Assembly (NCBI GenBank): GCA_963575745.1
Contig: CAUYUJ010019281.1
Location: 1,303,739-1,367,738 of the forward strand
Direction of reading: 5' to 3'
Origin: Prorocentrum cordatum
Taxonomy: Eukaryota; Sar; Dinophyceae; Prorocentrales; Prorocentraceae
Length of the DNA: 64,000 bases
The notes below the pieces were generated by a model that saw only the letters and a list, made by a program, of their open reading frames with translations, was not told where the DNA came from and did not search any database. Shown here piece after piece: positions 36,142 through 46,191 of the stretch. A program made the position numbers and the translations under genes. Numbering within the stretch: the stretch's first letter is position 1; the number at the start of each line of letters is the position of its first letter.

Positions 36142-37800
36142 GTTTTGCAAGTCTCTCTGCCCGCGGTGCTTCTCAGCCTGCGGTCTGCCGCTCTCCAGCT
36201 GCGGTCTCGAGCAGTAGTGTTCGAAAGCAAGCGAGTTCCTGCGGTGCTTCTCAGCCTGCAGGTTTCGCAGCCTGCGCTCTGCAGTACAAGTGCTTTTCAG
36301 CATGCGACATCCTGCGGTGCTTCTCAGCCTGCAGGGTTCGCAGCGTGCGGTTTGCAATGCATTCCTTTTCCGTATGCGAGTTCCTGCGGTGTTTCTCAGG
36401 TTGCAGGGCTCCGAGGCTCTTCGCTTCGATGCCAATGTTTTCAGACACCGTAGCTCCGTTCCGTAAACGTCTTCCAAGAGCCGCTCGCAACTTTTTGCAG
36501 CTGGCGGTCTGCAGACGTAGTCTGTCTCAGCATGCGAGCTCCCGCACGCTTCGCCGGCTTTTGCTGCGCGGACAATTTTCTCACACACGTCAGCGCCGTT
36601 TGTAGGCGTCAGAAAAACATGTATACATTCACGAAGGGCTCAGTCTGTATATCGTCACATCATTACATACGCAGTCGTCGAACACATCGGTGTACATTCA
36701 GCGCTTTGTCCTTCTATAGCATTCTTTCCGTTGATAACAGTGTTCTGATGGGTTCGCTTCGTTCTAAAAGCGTTGATAGCAGTGTCTCGTTTGCGGACAA
36801 CTCATTGTACATCAACTCACTGATACCGAGTTTCCTTTCACCATAAGTGAATGCATAAGTGTATGTTGGTTACTACAAATGTGGGTTACTACAACCGACT
36901 TCATGATCGCTATCATCATCGCAGATTTCACTCATCCTCATCACCACGACTGGATCACGTTGGCCTGCGGTGCTTCTGAGCCTGCAGTTCCTTTCGTTAC
37001 ACTGTAGTTGAATCCGTTCATGGTAGTGACTCGTTGAAAGTCCAATTTAGTATTGGTGGAAGTGTCGATAGCAGCGTTTCTTTTTAATTATACAAGCGTT
37101 GATAGCAGTGTCTCGTTTGTGGACAACTCATTATATACCAACTCATTCATACTGAGTTTCCTTTTCGCAGCAAGTGAATGCACAGCAGTGTATCTTCATT
37201 ACTGGCCCCCACTCCATTATCACTATCATCATCAACGATTTCCTACACGCGTGTGCGCGGCGGTCGCCAGAAGTGTATAGTTTGCAGAGACTTCTCGTAT
37301 TGATAGCCATGGGTCACTTCAGACTGAAATCATTTGTGATCTTCTTTTATTGGAAGTTGAATCGGTTGATGGCAGTGCCTCGTTTAAACTCCACATTGGT
37401 ATTGCTAGTAGTGTCAATGCCAGCGTTTCTTTTTAATTGTGCAAGCGTTGATAGCTGTGTCTCGTTTGTGGTTAGTTATAACAGCGTTGATAGCAGTGTC
37501 TCGTTTGCGGACACCTCATTGTACATCAACTCGCTGATACCGGGTTTCCTATCATCACCATCATCATCATCCTTAACCTCCTCGTAGCCATTTTGCTTAG
37601 AGCTGTCCTGTTCTGTGCATGCCTTGCGCCGTGTGACCACGTGGCGCGGTGCTTCTCAGCCTGCGTAGTTCTTCCTGGTGCTCCTCGGTGTAGTAGCCAT
37701 GGTGAAGAAATTCTTTTTGAAAACGAAAAAAGGTGTGACCAGGAGGTTTTTACCCGCGGTCGTTCCCACCATGGAGAAGAAAGACGTGGCCACCCCGAGG
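36142..37800. other. Spacer between ORFs built from the two repeat families
   Basis: 36160-36400 is a tandem of the 17-base repeat. 36768-36840, 37090-37160 and 37485-37550 each carry AGCGTTGATAGCAGTGTCTC followed by GGACAACTCATTGTA and TGATACCGAGTTTCC-type sequence. These monomers share the core of the 33-bp satellite at 46.2 kb. No gene is recognised before about 38.05 kb. Confidence 0.7.
37583..37610 (+). other. Spliced-leader-like string (weak), site 1
   Basis: TCGTAGCCATTTTGCTTAGA, 16 of 21 positions shared with the dinoflagellate spliced leader (core CCGTAGCCATTTTGGC). It shares the following TAGAGCTRTCC with the second site at 42.97 kb. Chance or a shared repeat are possible explanations. 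Confidence 0.3.
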
Positions 37801-38049
37801 AGTGCTACTATGGTTTGGCATTGCTCATTCCGTCCGCCCATGTTGTATTTCGTTTTCGTTGGGTTCTGCTTTGAGACATCTCCATACTTATTTCATTGTT
37901 TCGGGAATGTTGTTCTGCGGGATTCTGGTTCATTACAGGTTTTTTATTGTGTGTTCATATTTCGGAAACATCGTTAATTATTTGGAAATTCCTGGGACAG
38001 CTTTCGACAAAGGGGTTGACCGAAATCATATTGGACAACTGCTCATTAT

Positions 38050-39213
38050 CTATTTCGGATTGCGGATTTCAGGTCGCCGCCGTGCTGCGAGGAGAACGAC
38101 TCGGCGCTCCAAGTACAATCGTTCTGTGAAAGTGTCGCTGCAGTTCAATGTCATATCTTCATTGTTACTGGGCCTAAAGACAGCAAGGAACAGGTATGAG
38201 CGGTGCTTGCTCAGAGATGCCGTCGCTCGCTCCCGCATGCGGAGTTTTCCTCCGCCTTCGAACTCAGAAGTTCAATTCGCATGTGGGGCATGTGCAGCTA
38301 AGCAAACGCGTGATTGCATATGCTCAGGCATAGCATCAATGCATGGGTGTGTGAATGACAAGCTCTTGTCCGAATTCGTTTCAGGTGTTCGATCGCCAGA
38401 CAACCCTGTATATCAACCATATGACCCTGACGATCAACGCAAATTGCAGGAATCTCTGGAGCATGGTGCCGCGGTGCTTCTCAGCCTGCGAGGTTCGCGC
38501 AGCATGAGTGTTCTGGTACGTTCCCGCCACCTTGTGCGCATGATTTACATTGCTGCCATGACGGGCTTGGCAGCGACCGAGGATGCTGCAGCGCCATACC
38601 TTGCTCAGAACGATTTGAGAGGCCTCAGGCGCTACCTTGATACTGCGGAGGTAGTGCACCGTGGCGGCCAACATCCTGGGAAGATTTGTCGCGGCAACCT
38701 GCAGTGCAGCTTGTTCAGTTCATGCGCGTCGCGGGGAACAAGATGGCGCGTTTGCTCTCGTCGTGCACGGCTTCCCTGCAGACTGTTCGGCGGCGACAGG
38801 TGCTTCTCAGTCTTGCCAAACTAGTCTTCCAACTCGCGAACAAGCGCGGATTCGAGGTCGATGGCTGTGGAGCATACAAATGCAAGCGAATTCTGGAAAT
38901 CACCTTGCTGGCTGGGCTCAGTTCCAAACTGACATTGCCACACTTGCTGCCTGGTGACCTTTGCGCTTTGTCTGGTTCGTGGCCGGTTCCAAGCGGATCG
39001 CGCCTTGGCTTGAGAAAAATCATGCCCGGCATGACTCCGAAGATTCGGGAGCAACAGGCTTTGAAAGCGATCTCTTTGACACTCGGCTCCGGCGGTAATG
39101 GCAAGTCGGTACCTGTTTGCACTAGATCTGCAATGTTGTGCTTTTGGAACGAGCATAAGAATAACGTCTTGCAGTGGGTGCAGGAGTGGGTGCCCAATAT
39201 GCGGCCGCACTAG
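38050..39213 (+). CDS. Unidentified ORF of the Helitron-like element, in two frames
   Basis: The frame open from 37802 reads plausible protein from about 38060 (basic RRRAARRTTRR, then a Cys-rich FACGACAAKQTRDCICSG) to about 38685. A second frame, from about 38686 to TAG at 39213, continues in the same style with FMRVAGNKMARLLSSCTASL and ends QEWVPNMRPH. A one-base indel near 38680-38700 would join them; an intron is not excluded. No family is recognised. The Cys pattern C-x2-C...C-x-C could be a zinc site, but that is a guess. The 17-base repeat inside this ORF is read as VLLSL, a different phase from the neighbouring ORFs, so this ORF may have a different history or may not be coding throughout. 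Confidence 0.4.
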
Positions 39214-39419
39214 GCAGCGAGTTCCTGAAGCCTTGTTCGTTTGCCTGCGGTGCTGCTCAGCCTGCGGTGCTGCTCACCCTGCGTGTATGCTCATGAACAG
39301 CATTCTCTCCTGTGGCCACATCTCGATCTTCCTTAAACATGCAGGTGCTGATGGGGCAGCGCCGATCCGTATTGACTTGGAAAAGGAAAAAAGATTGGAA
39401 AGAGTGAGGACACATCAGT

Positions 39420-39472
39420 GCGTTTGGCAACCTAAGCACAGACTGTCTGTCTGTGCTTAAGTTGCCAAACGC
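39420..39472. other. Strong hairpin, 24-bp stem with 5-base loop
   Basis: GCGTTTGGCAACC... at 39420-39443 pairs with its reverse complement at 39449-39472 with one mismatch. It lies about 200 bp after the end of the unidentified ORF. The right arm plus the following ATTGATTCACGTT recurs at about 42266-42298, followed in both places by a copy of the 17-base repeat. Confidence 0.8.
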
Positions 39473-40115
39473 ATTGATTCACGTTGGCACGCGGTGCTTC
39501 TCAGCCTGCAGATCCTTTGCTACATGCGCTTGTTGTGCGGTCGCCCCATATTGATATATGCGGAGACTTCCCATATTGATATCCTTGCGCCCCATATGTT
39601 CTGAATGTGGTTCATTGAATCCCGAATCAGTTCATGGCAATGGCCATGCCTTTTCGCATAAGCGATAGCATATCAGTTTCTCTTGGTGACTAGAATCGAG
39701 TCATCGCACGAGCATGAACACCACAACACAGAGCAAGCACCGCATACAGCATACGCAAGAAAATATATAGACCACATACAGTGCCGCAGCAAATTGTATA
39801 CTCACAGACAAGTATGAAGCACATCACAAAACAATACAGTACACCACACAGCACACACATCACATCCATCCAGTCACGCACACATACAGCAACACGCTTT
39901 CTCGACTCCACAGGGGGGGTGCTTCGTGGAGGCATCACTTGTAATTTTGAAATTCTGTAATCATTGCCGTTCTGGTTCAAAGAACTTGGATTGCAGGAGT
40001 TCGAGGCAAAAGCGAGCCTTGTCCGCATCCGCTCACCCAGTCTCACCGTGCCGTGCACGGTGCTTCTCAGCCTGTGTCACTGTGCGCTCCACGGTGATCC
40101 TCCGGGTGAGCTACC

Positions 40116-42009
40116 ATGGCTGCTGCTGCAGATCAGCCGACGTCTCCACTGGGTTTTCTCACGAAGAGCAGCGCCAAAACCCAAGACTTCCTTGTCCGAG
40201 TATACAAGCCCAGGGAGATCAAGTACTCGTACAAGAGCAGGAACAATGGCCAGCTAGTCCATGCAAACCGATTCACATGCATTCTGCTTGGCACAGACTC
40301 AGAGCACTATTGCGAGGCCATCCTCAAAGGAACTCCAGCAGAAGTCGAAGCTGCTCTGAAGAAGTTCCCTCCGATGAAGGGCGTGGAAACTCTCCAGCGT
40401 CGGCCTGGACAGTCGGCAGCAGGACGCTTTTGTGCATGCGTCTGTTCGTGTCGTGGTCGACCTCAAGCGCACAACCTGCACTCCAGTGCTCAAAAGCTCT
40501 CCGGAGGAGACCTCCTTGGCATCGGCGCCGGCTCCAGCGACTACAGTGGCAGACATGATGAACATCAAATCGCAGCGTTGCTTCGATGTCATGGCTGTGG
40601 TTCATTCTGTTTCAGAAACCCGCACTCCCGCTGGCCACCCTCCAGTGGCAAGTGTACATCTGGTCGACGGCACACAGACGAGTAACTCCAAGACAGCGGA
40701 GGCTGTGATTGCAGTCTGGGGATCCACCAACATAGAGCTTTGTCGCTCTCACAAAGGACAACCGCTGCTGTTTCTCAACGTGGCGGGCAAATTCGACGGC
40801 AAACTGGAGCTAAACTTGTCGCAAGATCGCGTGGTGGATTCTGCATGCTCTTGTCCCAGAATGACTCAACTACACGACTTAGCAGCCACTCAAGACTTCG
40901 CGAAGGACCGGGAGCAGCTGACCACCGCTCATGCGGGTACATGGGATCCAGACCACGCTTCGCAGATTCTCACCGGAGAAGCACTCCTCTCCTGCTGTGC
41001 CTTTCTGGCTATGGCGTCGGATGATCCGAATGCAACCTTGCCGCTCTTGTTGCAGGTCAATGGGATGAGGCTTGAGGAACCGGAGCCAGCCGACTCTGTG
41101 GTGGAGAACACAGGCGAGCGCGTCTTCTTTACGACTACTGCTCGTGATTTCAGTGGCTCGTGCAAAGTCGGCGTATCCCAAGCGGCAGCCTTCGCCTTGA
41201 CTGGCATTGATAGCATGCAAGAATTCAAAAAAAGTTCACGACGAGAAAGCTATCTCCTTCCCTCCACTGAGCAATTGTCGCATCATACGACGCGTGCGCA
41301 ATGTGGCTGCGAATGCACAGGATGACACACCTCAACGGACTTTCGTCAACACGACTGTGTGGCCGTTTCACCGCTTCAGATATCGCACGCCCCGAATACG
41401 TCTTACAATGTCGTCTTGGAGATCCTGAAGCAGTGCCGCGAGAGCCAGGATGCAATGCACGCGGCACAGCTCTCTGAGATACGGTCTTGTCCCTTCTACG
41501 GCATGCGCGTGCAGTACTCACCAGCGGGTGGCGGGGGTGACGCTTCTCAGCTTACCCGGAACTGCCACTTGGCAGTCGTTCTCGTTCGTACCACGCAGAA
41601 GTCTCGGTGCGTATCCACTGCGGCTGGCTTCGTCGAGTCCACACCAGGTGTCACGGACGCTTCTGACGGTGAGTCTTCCCACTCAGTGACGATTCACGGA
41701 CACTGCTCAGTTGACAACTTGCTCTCGTTCAAAATGGATCCGCCTAACCGAGCGAAGCACAGAGTCTGCTTGTTGCTCATTACTGGCTGTTCAAAAGACG
41801 GCATGACGGTGCACAGCGTGACCCACATTGACGACTCCGTCGTGTCTGAGGCGCAGTACTTCATTAAAAAATTGAGAACATTGGGGATGCGCACAGAGCT
41901 TCAGCAATCAGGCGAGCATAAGCGGATGAATGAGTGGAGCACGACGCCGGAATCCGCCAAGAAGTGCCGAATTCTTGAAGGCCACCCCTCAGGAGAAAGC
42001 TTGAGATGA
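40116..42009 (+). CDS. RPA-like OB-fold (single-stranded-DNA-binding) ORF, frameshifted
   Basis: Starts at ATG 40116 (MAAAADQPTSPLGF) and ends at TGA 42009. The middle (about 40555-40850) reads RCFDVMAVVHSVSE, ASVHLVDGTQTS, AEAVIAVWGSTNIELC, GQPLLFLNVAGKF. This is the strand order of an RPA1-type OB fold (f-D-v-x-a-V ... l-x-D-x-T ... W-G ... v-x-k-F). Rolling-circle Helitrons of plants carry RPA-like ORFs, so the context supports the call. Frames must shift near 40378-40382, at the A-run 41227-41233, and back before about 41360, where an in-frame TGA (41323) would otherwise stop the protein. Segments on each side of each shift look coding. The gene is either broken in this copy or the assembly has indels. 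A hairpin covers the stop codon. Confidence 0.6.
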
Positions 42010-42020
42010 GCTTTCTCCTG
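41990..42020. other. Perfect 12-bp hairpin over the stop codon of the RPA-like ORF
   Basis: CAGGAGAAAGCT (41990-42001) pairs with AGCTTTCTCCTG (42009-42020) around a 7-base loop that contains most of the TGA stop (42007-42009). It could be an mRNA 3' structure or a transposon sub-terminal hairpin; there is no direct evidence for either. Confidence 0.75.
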
Positions 42021-42405
42021 TCTTGTCAGCGATGCTTCTCAGCTTGCTGGACATGGCAAGCGTCTTTGTCCTTCGCCTTGCGGGATGCCAGCTAGGTTTG
42101 CCTCAAACATATCGTTTGGTAGTTTCCTTTGCCTCGTTTGTTTATGCGGTGCTTCTCAGCCTGCACTATTTACTGTTGTGGCGTCTGGTGCAAGAGTAGT
42201 GTTTGCGGCCTGCATTCCTCCTCAGCCTGCCCTGGCTCCCTTGAGAGTGCCTGCACAGAGTTTCGGTCTGTGCTCAGGTTGCCCAACGGATTGATTCACG
42301 TTCGCCTGCGGTTCTTCTCAGCCTGCACTTCCTTTGCTACAAGCGCCTGTTCTGCAGTCGTTCAAAGTGTTTCGTTTACAGAGAATTTCCGTGTTCGGGG
42401 CAAAC

Positions 42406-42433
<28 letters not shown>
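42406..42433 (+). other. 28-base poly(A) run
   Basis: An uninterrupted A28 tract 400 bp after the RPA-like ORF. Most of the element has no other homopolymer of this length. It may be the tail of a retroposed transcript or a simple microsatellite. Confidence 0.9.
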
Positions 42434-42437
<4 letters not shown>

Positions 42438-42539
42438 CATGTGTTTCATTGGACTCTAAATCAGGTCATGGCCGTGCTTCATTGCAAGACAACCCCCATG
42501 TTCGTAGCAGTGCCGATATCAGACGTTCGTTCAGTTATA

Positions 42540-42735
42540 AAAGCGTTGATAGCAGTGTCTCGTTTTCGGACACCTCATTGTATATCAACTCTGGCTGTGC
42601 CTCATTTCAAGACACCTCCCATGTTCGTAGCAGTGTCGGTATCAGAGGTTCCTCCAATTATAAAAGCGTTGATAGCAGTGTCTCGTTTTCGGACACCTCA
42701 TTCTATATCAACTCATTGATACCGAGTTTCTTTTC
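42540..42735 (+). repeat. Two monomers of the TTGATAGCAGTGTCTCGTTT family
   Basis: At 42545 and 42663, both in the context TATAAAAGCGTTGATAGCAG ... GGACACCTCATT ... ATATCAACTC. The 118-bp spacing is a tandem duplication that also includes ATGTTCGTAGCAGTG. Confidence 0.8.
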
Positions 42736-42965
42736 AGCATACGTCAATGCATAGCAGTTTATCTTACTTACTGGAACCGCCTCCATCATCACTATCATCA
42801 CGACTGGTTCACGTTGGCCTGCGGTGCTTCTCAGCCTGCAGATCTTTTGCGACCTCATCATCGCCATTGATCATCATCACCATCAACATCACTGATTCAC
42901 ATCATCACCATCACCAACATCCTCCACAACGAATTTCCCTCATCACCATCATCATCATCAATGTC

Positions 42966-42990
42966 TCCGTAGCCATCTTGCCTAGAGCTA
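42966..42990 (+). other. Spliced-leader-like string (weak), site 2
   Basis: CCGTAGCCATCTTGCCTAGA, 17 of 21 positions in common with the dinoflagellate spliced leader. It lies about 65 bases upstream of the ATG at 43031. A relict leader in a retroposed copy, or chance within a repeat, are both possible. Confidence 0.35.
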
Positions 42991-43030
42991 TCCTTACAAA
43001 AGAACTTTCCAGCACCCACTGCACACAGTA

Positions 43031-44344
43031 ATGCCGCGGCATGCTGGTAGCTCTCGGTCTGGGCGCCATGCTCCTGACGTTTCTGCACCCAACAGCGGTG
43101 CTCCTCAGCCTGCTGCAGTGAGCAGTGCCCCTCCTCAGCGTGCTGTGTTGAGCGGTACTGTGCAAAGGATTGTTGACCTGGTGAAGCACTTCGGTCGTAT
43201 ACCGAAGCATAAGAAAGGAACGTCCGAGGAAGTACGAGCTGAAAACAAGTTGGCCAAACGTTTCTCCGACCACCGCGACAGCATTCCTAATGACGTTATG
43301 TTAGAGTTGCAAGCCCTCGAATGCGCCACGCCTTCAGAGTCAGCCGCTGTCAGCGCTGCCCTTCAGCGTTCTGCATTAAGCGGATCTCTGCAAACGCTCG
43401 TCGAGGACGTGAAGCAGTTCGGTCGTATACCGATACGAAATACCGGAACGTCTGAGGAAGCACGAGCCGAAAACAACTTGGCCAAACGTTTCTTAAGGCA
43501 CTGCGAGAGCATTCCTAATGACGTGATGTTGGAATTGCAAGACCTCGAGGAGTCACGCGCCGTCAGCGCTGCTGCTCAGAATGCTGCAGGTGCTGCTGCT
43601 CAGCGTGCTGCAACCGAGGAGTTCAAGCGGAAGCAGAAGACCGATGAGATCCTGCAGCAGGTGCGCGAATTCGGCAGCTGGCCGAAGGAGAGCGCTCAAC
43701 GCCCGCTTGCAGAGCGGCAGTTGGCTTGGCACATCCGAAAAACACGGAAGGCCAAGCATTTCTCACCGGAGCAGGAGGCCGAGCTTCAAACTCTGCAGCA
43801 GGCGGATGCGAAGTCCGACGGGCTCATGCAGCAGACGAAGATCGAGGAGGTCATGCAGCAGGTGCAAGAACTCGGCCGCTTTCCCAAAGAGTCCGCCGGG
43901 CGTAGTGTTGCAGAGCGGCAACTAGGCTGGCTAGTTCGGAAAGGATTGAAGGCCAAGCAGTTCTCTCCCGAGCAGGAGGCCGAGCTCCAGGCACTCCTGC
44001 AGGCGGAAAGGGATGGCAAGACAAGGCTTCGCATCGCGGAGGCGGAGGAAAGGCCAAACCCCATGGAAGGGTTCGCTGAGGAGGCGCAGAACAGGATCGA
44101 CCAGGATCTGCTGATGCTGGAGAGCGGCATTCGTAACACGGCAATCCTGCGGCGCCTGGCCACCTACAAAGAGCTTGTGTCCAGCCGCGGTGTTCCTCAG
44201 CCTGCGCAGCACAGGGAATTTGCGCAGAGGTACGCGGAGCGAGTGCGGAGAGCGTTGGCTGCTCCCGCGGGGAAGAGCTGCTACGTCCCCGGCGGCGAAG
44301 TAGAGGGGAACAGTTGCGCGTTTTCTCTAACCGTGCAGTCATGA
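43031..44344 (+). CDS. Four-repeat charged ORF preceding Rep in the Helitron-like element
   Basis: An intact 437-codon ORF from ATG 43031 (MPRHAGSSRSGRHAPD) to TGA 44342-44344. It contains four related segments of about 55-60 residues, near residues 45-95, 108-165, 200-255 and 265-325. Each has a pattern like LV-x-D-V-K-x-F-G-R-I-P, then E-x-x-L-A-K-R-F and a closing L-Q-x-L. This recalls the helicase-associated and similar small helical DNA-binding repeats, but I cannot assign a family. The TGA overlaps the ATG of the Rep ORF as ATGA, an arrangement used for re-initiation in some transposons. The 17-base repeat is read as SGAPQPA and GVPQPA. Open over its full length, so it is the best preserved ORF of the element. 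Confidence 0.6.
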   Translation: MPRHAGSSRSGRHAPDVSAPNSGAPQPAAVSSAPPQRAVLSGTVQRIVDLVKHFGRIPKHKKGTSEEVRAENKLAKRFSDHRDSIPNDVMLELQALECATPSESAAVSAALQRSALSGSLQTLVEDVKQFGRIPIRNTGTSEEARAENNLAKRFLRHCESIPNDVMLELQDLEESRAVSAAAQNAAGAAAQRAATEEFKRKQKTDEILQQVREFGSWPKESAQRPLAERQLAWHIRKTRKAKHFSPEQEAELQTLQQADAKSDGLMQQTKIEEVMQQVQELGRFPKESAGRSVAERQLGWLVRKGLKAKQFSPEQEAELQALLQAERDGKTRLRIAEAEERPNPMEGFAEEAQNRIDQDLLMLESGIRNTAILRRLATYKELVSSRGVPQPAQHREFAQRYAERVRRALAAPAGKSCYVPGGEVEGNSCAFSLTVQS

Positions 44345-46191
44345 CGGGACCGCTCGTCTGCCAGCTCTGCAACTGCGATTTCTTAATAGAAGAGGACTTT
44401 GCGCGGCATAAGCAGTGCAACCACGCCGGCGAGGCAGAATACCGCAAACGGGTGCTGTACCTGATGGCACACGCTGGCTGCAGGCCGATAACCGCTCAAG
44501 AGAAGAGGATCATGGTGCAGAATTCTGCTTACTTCCAACAGTTCTGTCACCCTGGCAGCAAGGCCAACCGCTTCTCGGGCGGCGAGGCGGTGCCCCGAAG
44601 CGAGGCAGCCTGCGTAGTCTGTGCGCGGAAAGACTACCTGGAGCATCGCCACAAACTCAGCCTGTTTGGAGCAGTGCCGGAGGAGCGTGTCTTTGAGCAC
44701 TGCGCCGACTCAGCAAGCGATCGTGATGACCTATCCGATGGCGAGGCAGATGCTCCACCCAAGCGTGCGCTGGTGAAGCACCGCGGGGCGTACTACTTGC
44801 AGTCCCCGGAGCTCGTGCAGAAGCTCCTGGACGTGGACAGGTACAGGCAGCGGTGGCCACTGATCCCGTGCGAACAGCTGCATGCGTCCAGCGTTCAGCA
44901 TCCGGAGCACCCAGAGTGGCGGTGGCTGCTGCACTCCCGCCGAGTCCCTGTGGTTGCACCACCAGAAGCAACGGCGGGAACCTGCGGTGCTTCTCAGCCT
45001 GCTGCCGACAAGTCCGGCGGAGCTTCTCAGCCTGCGGACGAGAGGCCTCCGTGCGCTGGGGTGGGAGATGCCAACGCGTTGGTGTGGGTCTGTTGGGATT
45101 GCCTCAATGACCTGTGCGCCAAGAAACCGAAGATGCCGTTAAACGCCCTGGTCAACGACAACTGGATCGGCCGGGAGCTCATGCTCGTCCGCAACGCTTC
45201 GAAAGCTACTAAGATGCTGGCGTCCCTTGGCCGATGCTGTTGGAAGCAAGTCCGCCTCGGCAAGGGCGCTCCGGATGTCCAGCAGAAAGGCATCTCGGGC
45301 AACACTATCCTCTTCGCCCAGCCCACGGCGCAAATCCCGACCATGGAGCTGCCCCCGGAGCAGGGCGCGCTTGTGGACTCTCTGAACATCGTTTTCTCGG
45401 GCGCCGCGCACAAACTCCACAAGGCGTACTGGGCAACAGTCAAGCGCGGCGAGTATATGCAGATCGTGAGGGAGCGCAAGCTGCAGTGCGCAACCTTTTC
45501 CGAGGTATCCGTCCGGGAGGACGTTGCCCCGACACGGTTGCCGGAGGACGGCGTGCCAGACCACATCGAAGCCTGTCTGCAACCAGTGGACGGTGTGGAC
45601 AAAGCCCCGGTACGTCTGTTGGGGCCAGCATCCAGGGCGCCGGAAGTGGGCAGAGACGACGAGGCGGGAGACGAGTCTGACGAGGAGTCAGAGACAGACA
45701 AAGACGGAGAAGCAGCAGAACAGCCTGACATGGCCTACCTGCATGAAAATGTGGCAGAGGTCACAGTTGCAGTGGATCCAGTGCATGTCATCGCTCCAGT
45801 CCGAATGATGCAAGCGCTGCAAGGCACGCTGGTGGCGCTGCAGGAGCAGGCAGCACGCATCGCCAAGAACGAGGTGACACCGACAGTGGCAGACAGCAGC
45901 GGTGCTCTTCAGCCTGTTGCCGACGAGGGCGGCTGGCATACGATGCGCAGCATGGTTCTCGATGTACAGAGTGCTGCTCGTTCGTTCGACGAGCGAGCGC
46001 AGGTGGTGCTGGAGAAAGCGCAAGCAGGAGCAGACGCGTGCAGGGCTGTGGGCCCGCACTCCGTATCGGTGCCTACGCAGAAACCCTTGAGTTCTTTCGA
46101 CAGCAGGTCTTGGCCGGCGTGCTACACAGAGTTCTGGTTCGGGGACGGCGCGCCGAACCTCGAGCGGGAGCGGCCCATGCTGTTCGAACAG
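44341..46191 (+). CDS. Helitron-like transposase, N-terminal exon (zinc finger and pre-Rep region)
   Basis: Starts at ATG 44341, overlapping the previous stop. Residues 6-27 form a C2H2 finger (CQLCNCDF ... HKQCNH). Around residues 245-390 the line CWDCLNDLCAKKPKMPLNAL ... IGRELMLVRNASK ... QKGISGNTILFAQP matches the cysteine-led region found before the Rep domain in many eukaryotic Helitron proteins. The exon ends FWFGDGAPNLERERPMLFEQ at CAG 46191 before GTCTTCC. The protein resumes in the same frame at 47752 as [13 protein letters not shown]. The join is continuous with what Helitron-family proteins show at this position. Three copies of the 17-base repeat are in frame (two GASQPA, one GALQPV). 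Confidence 0.8.
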
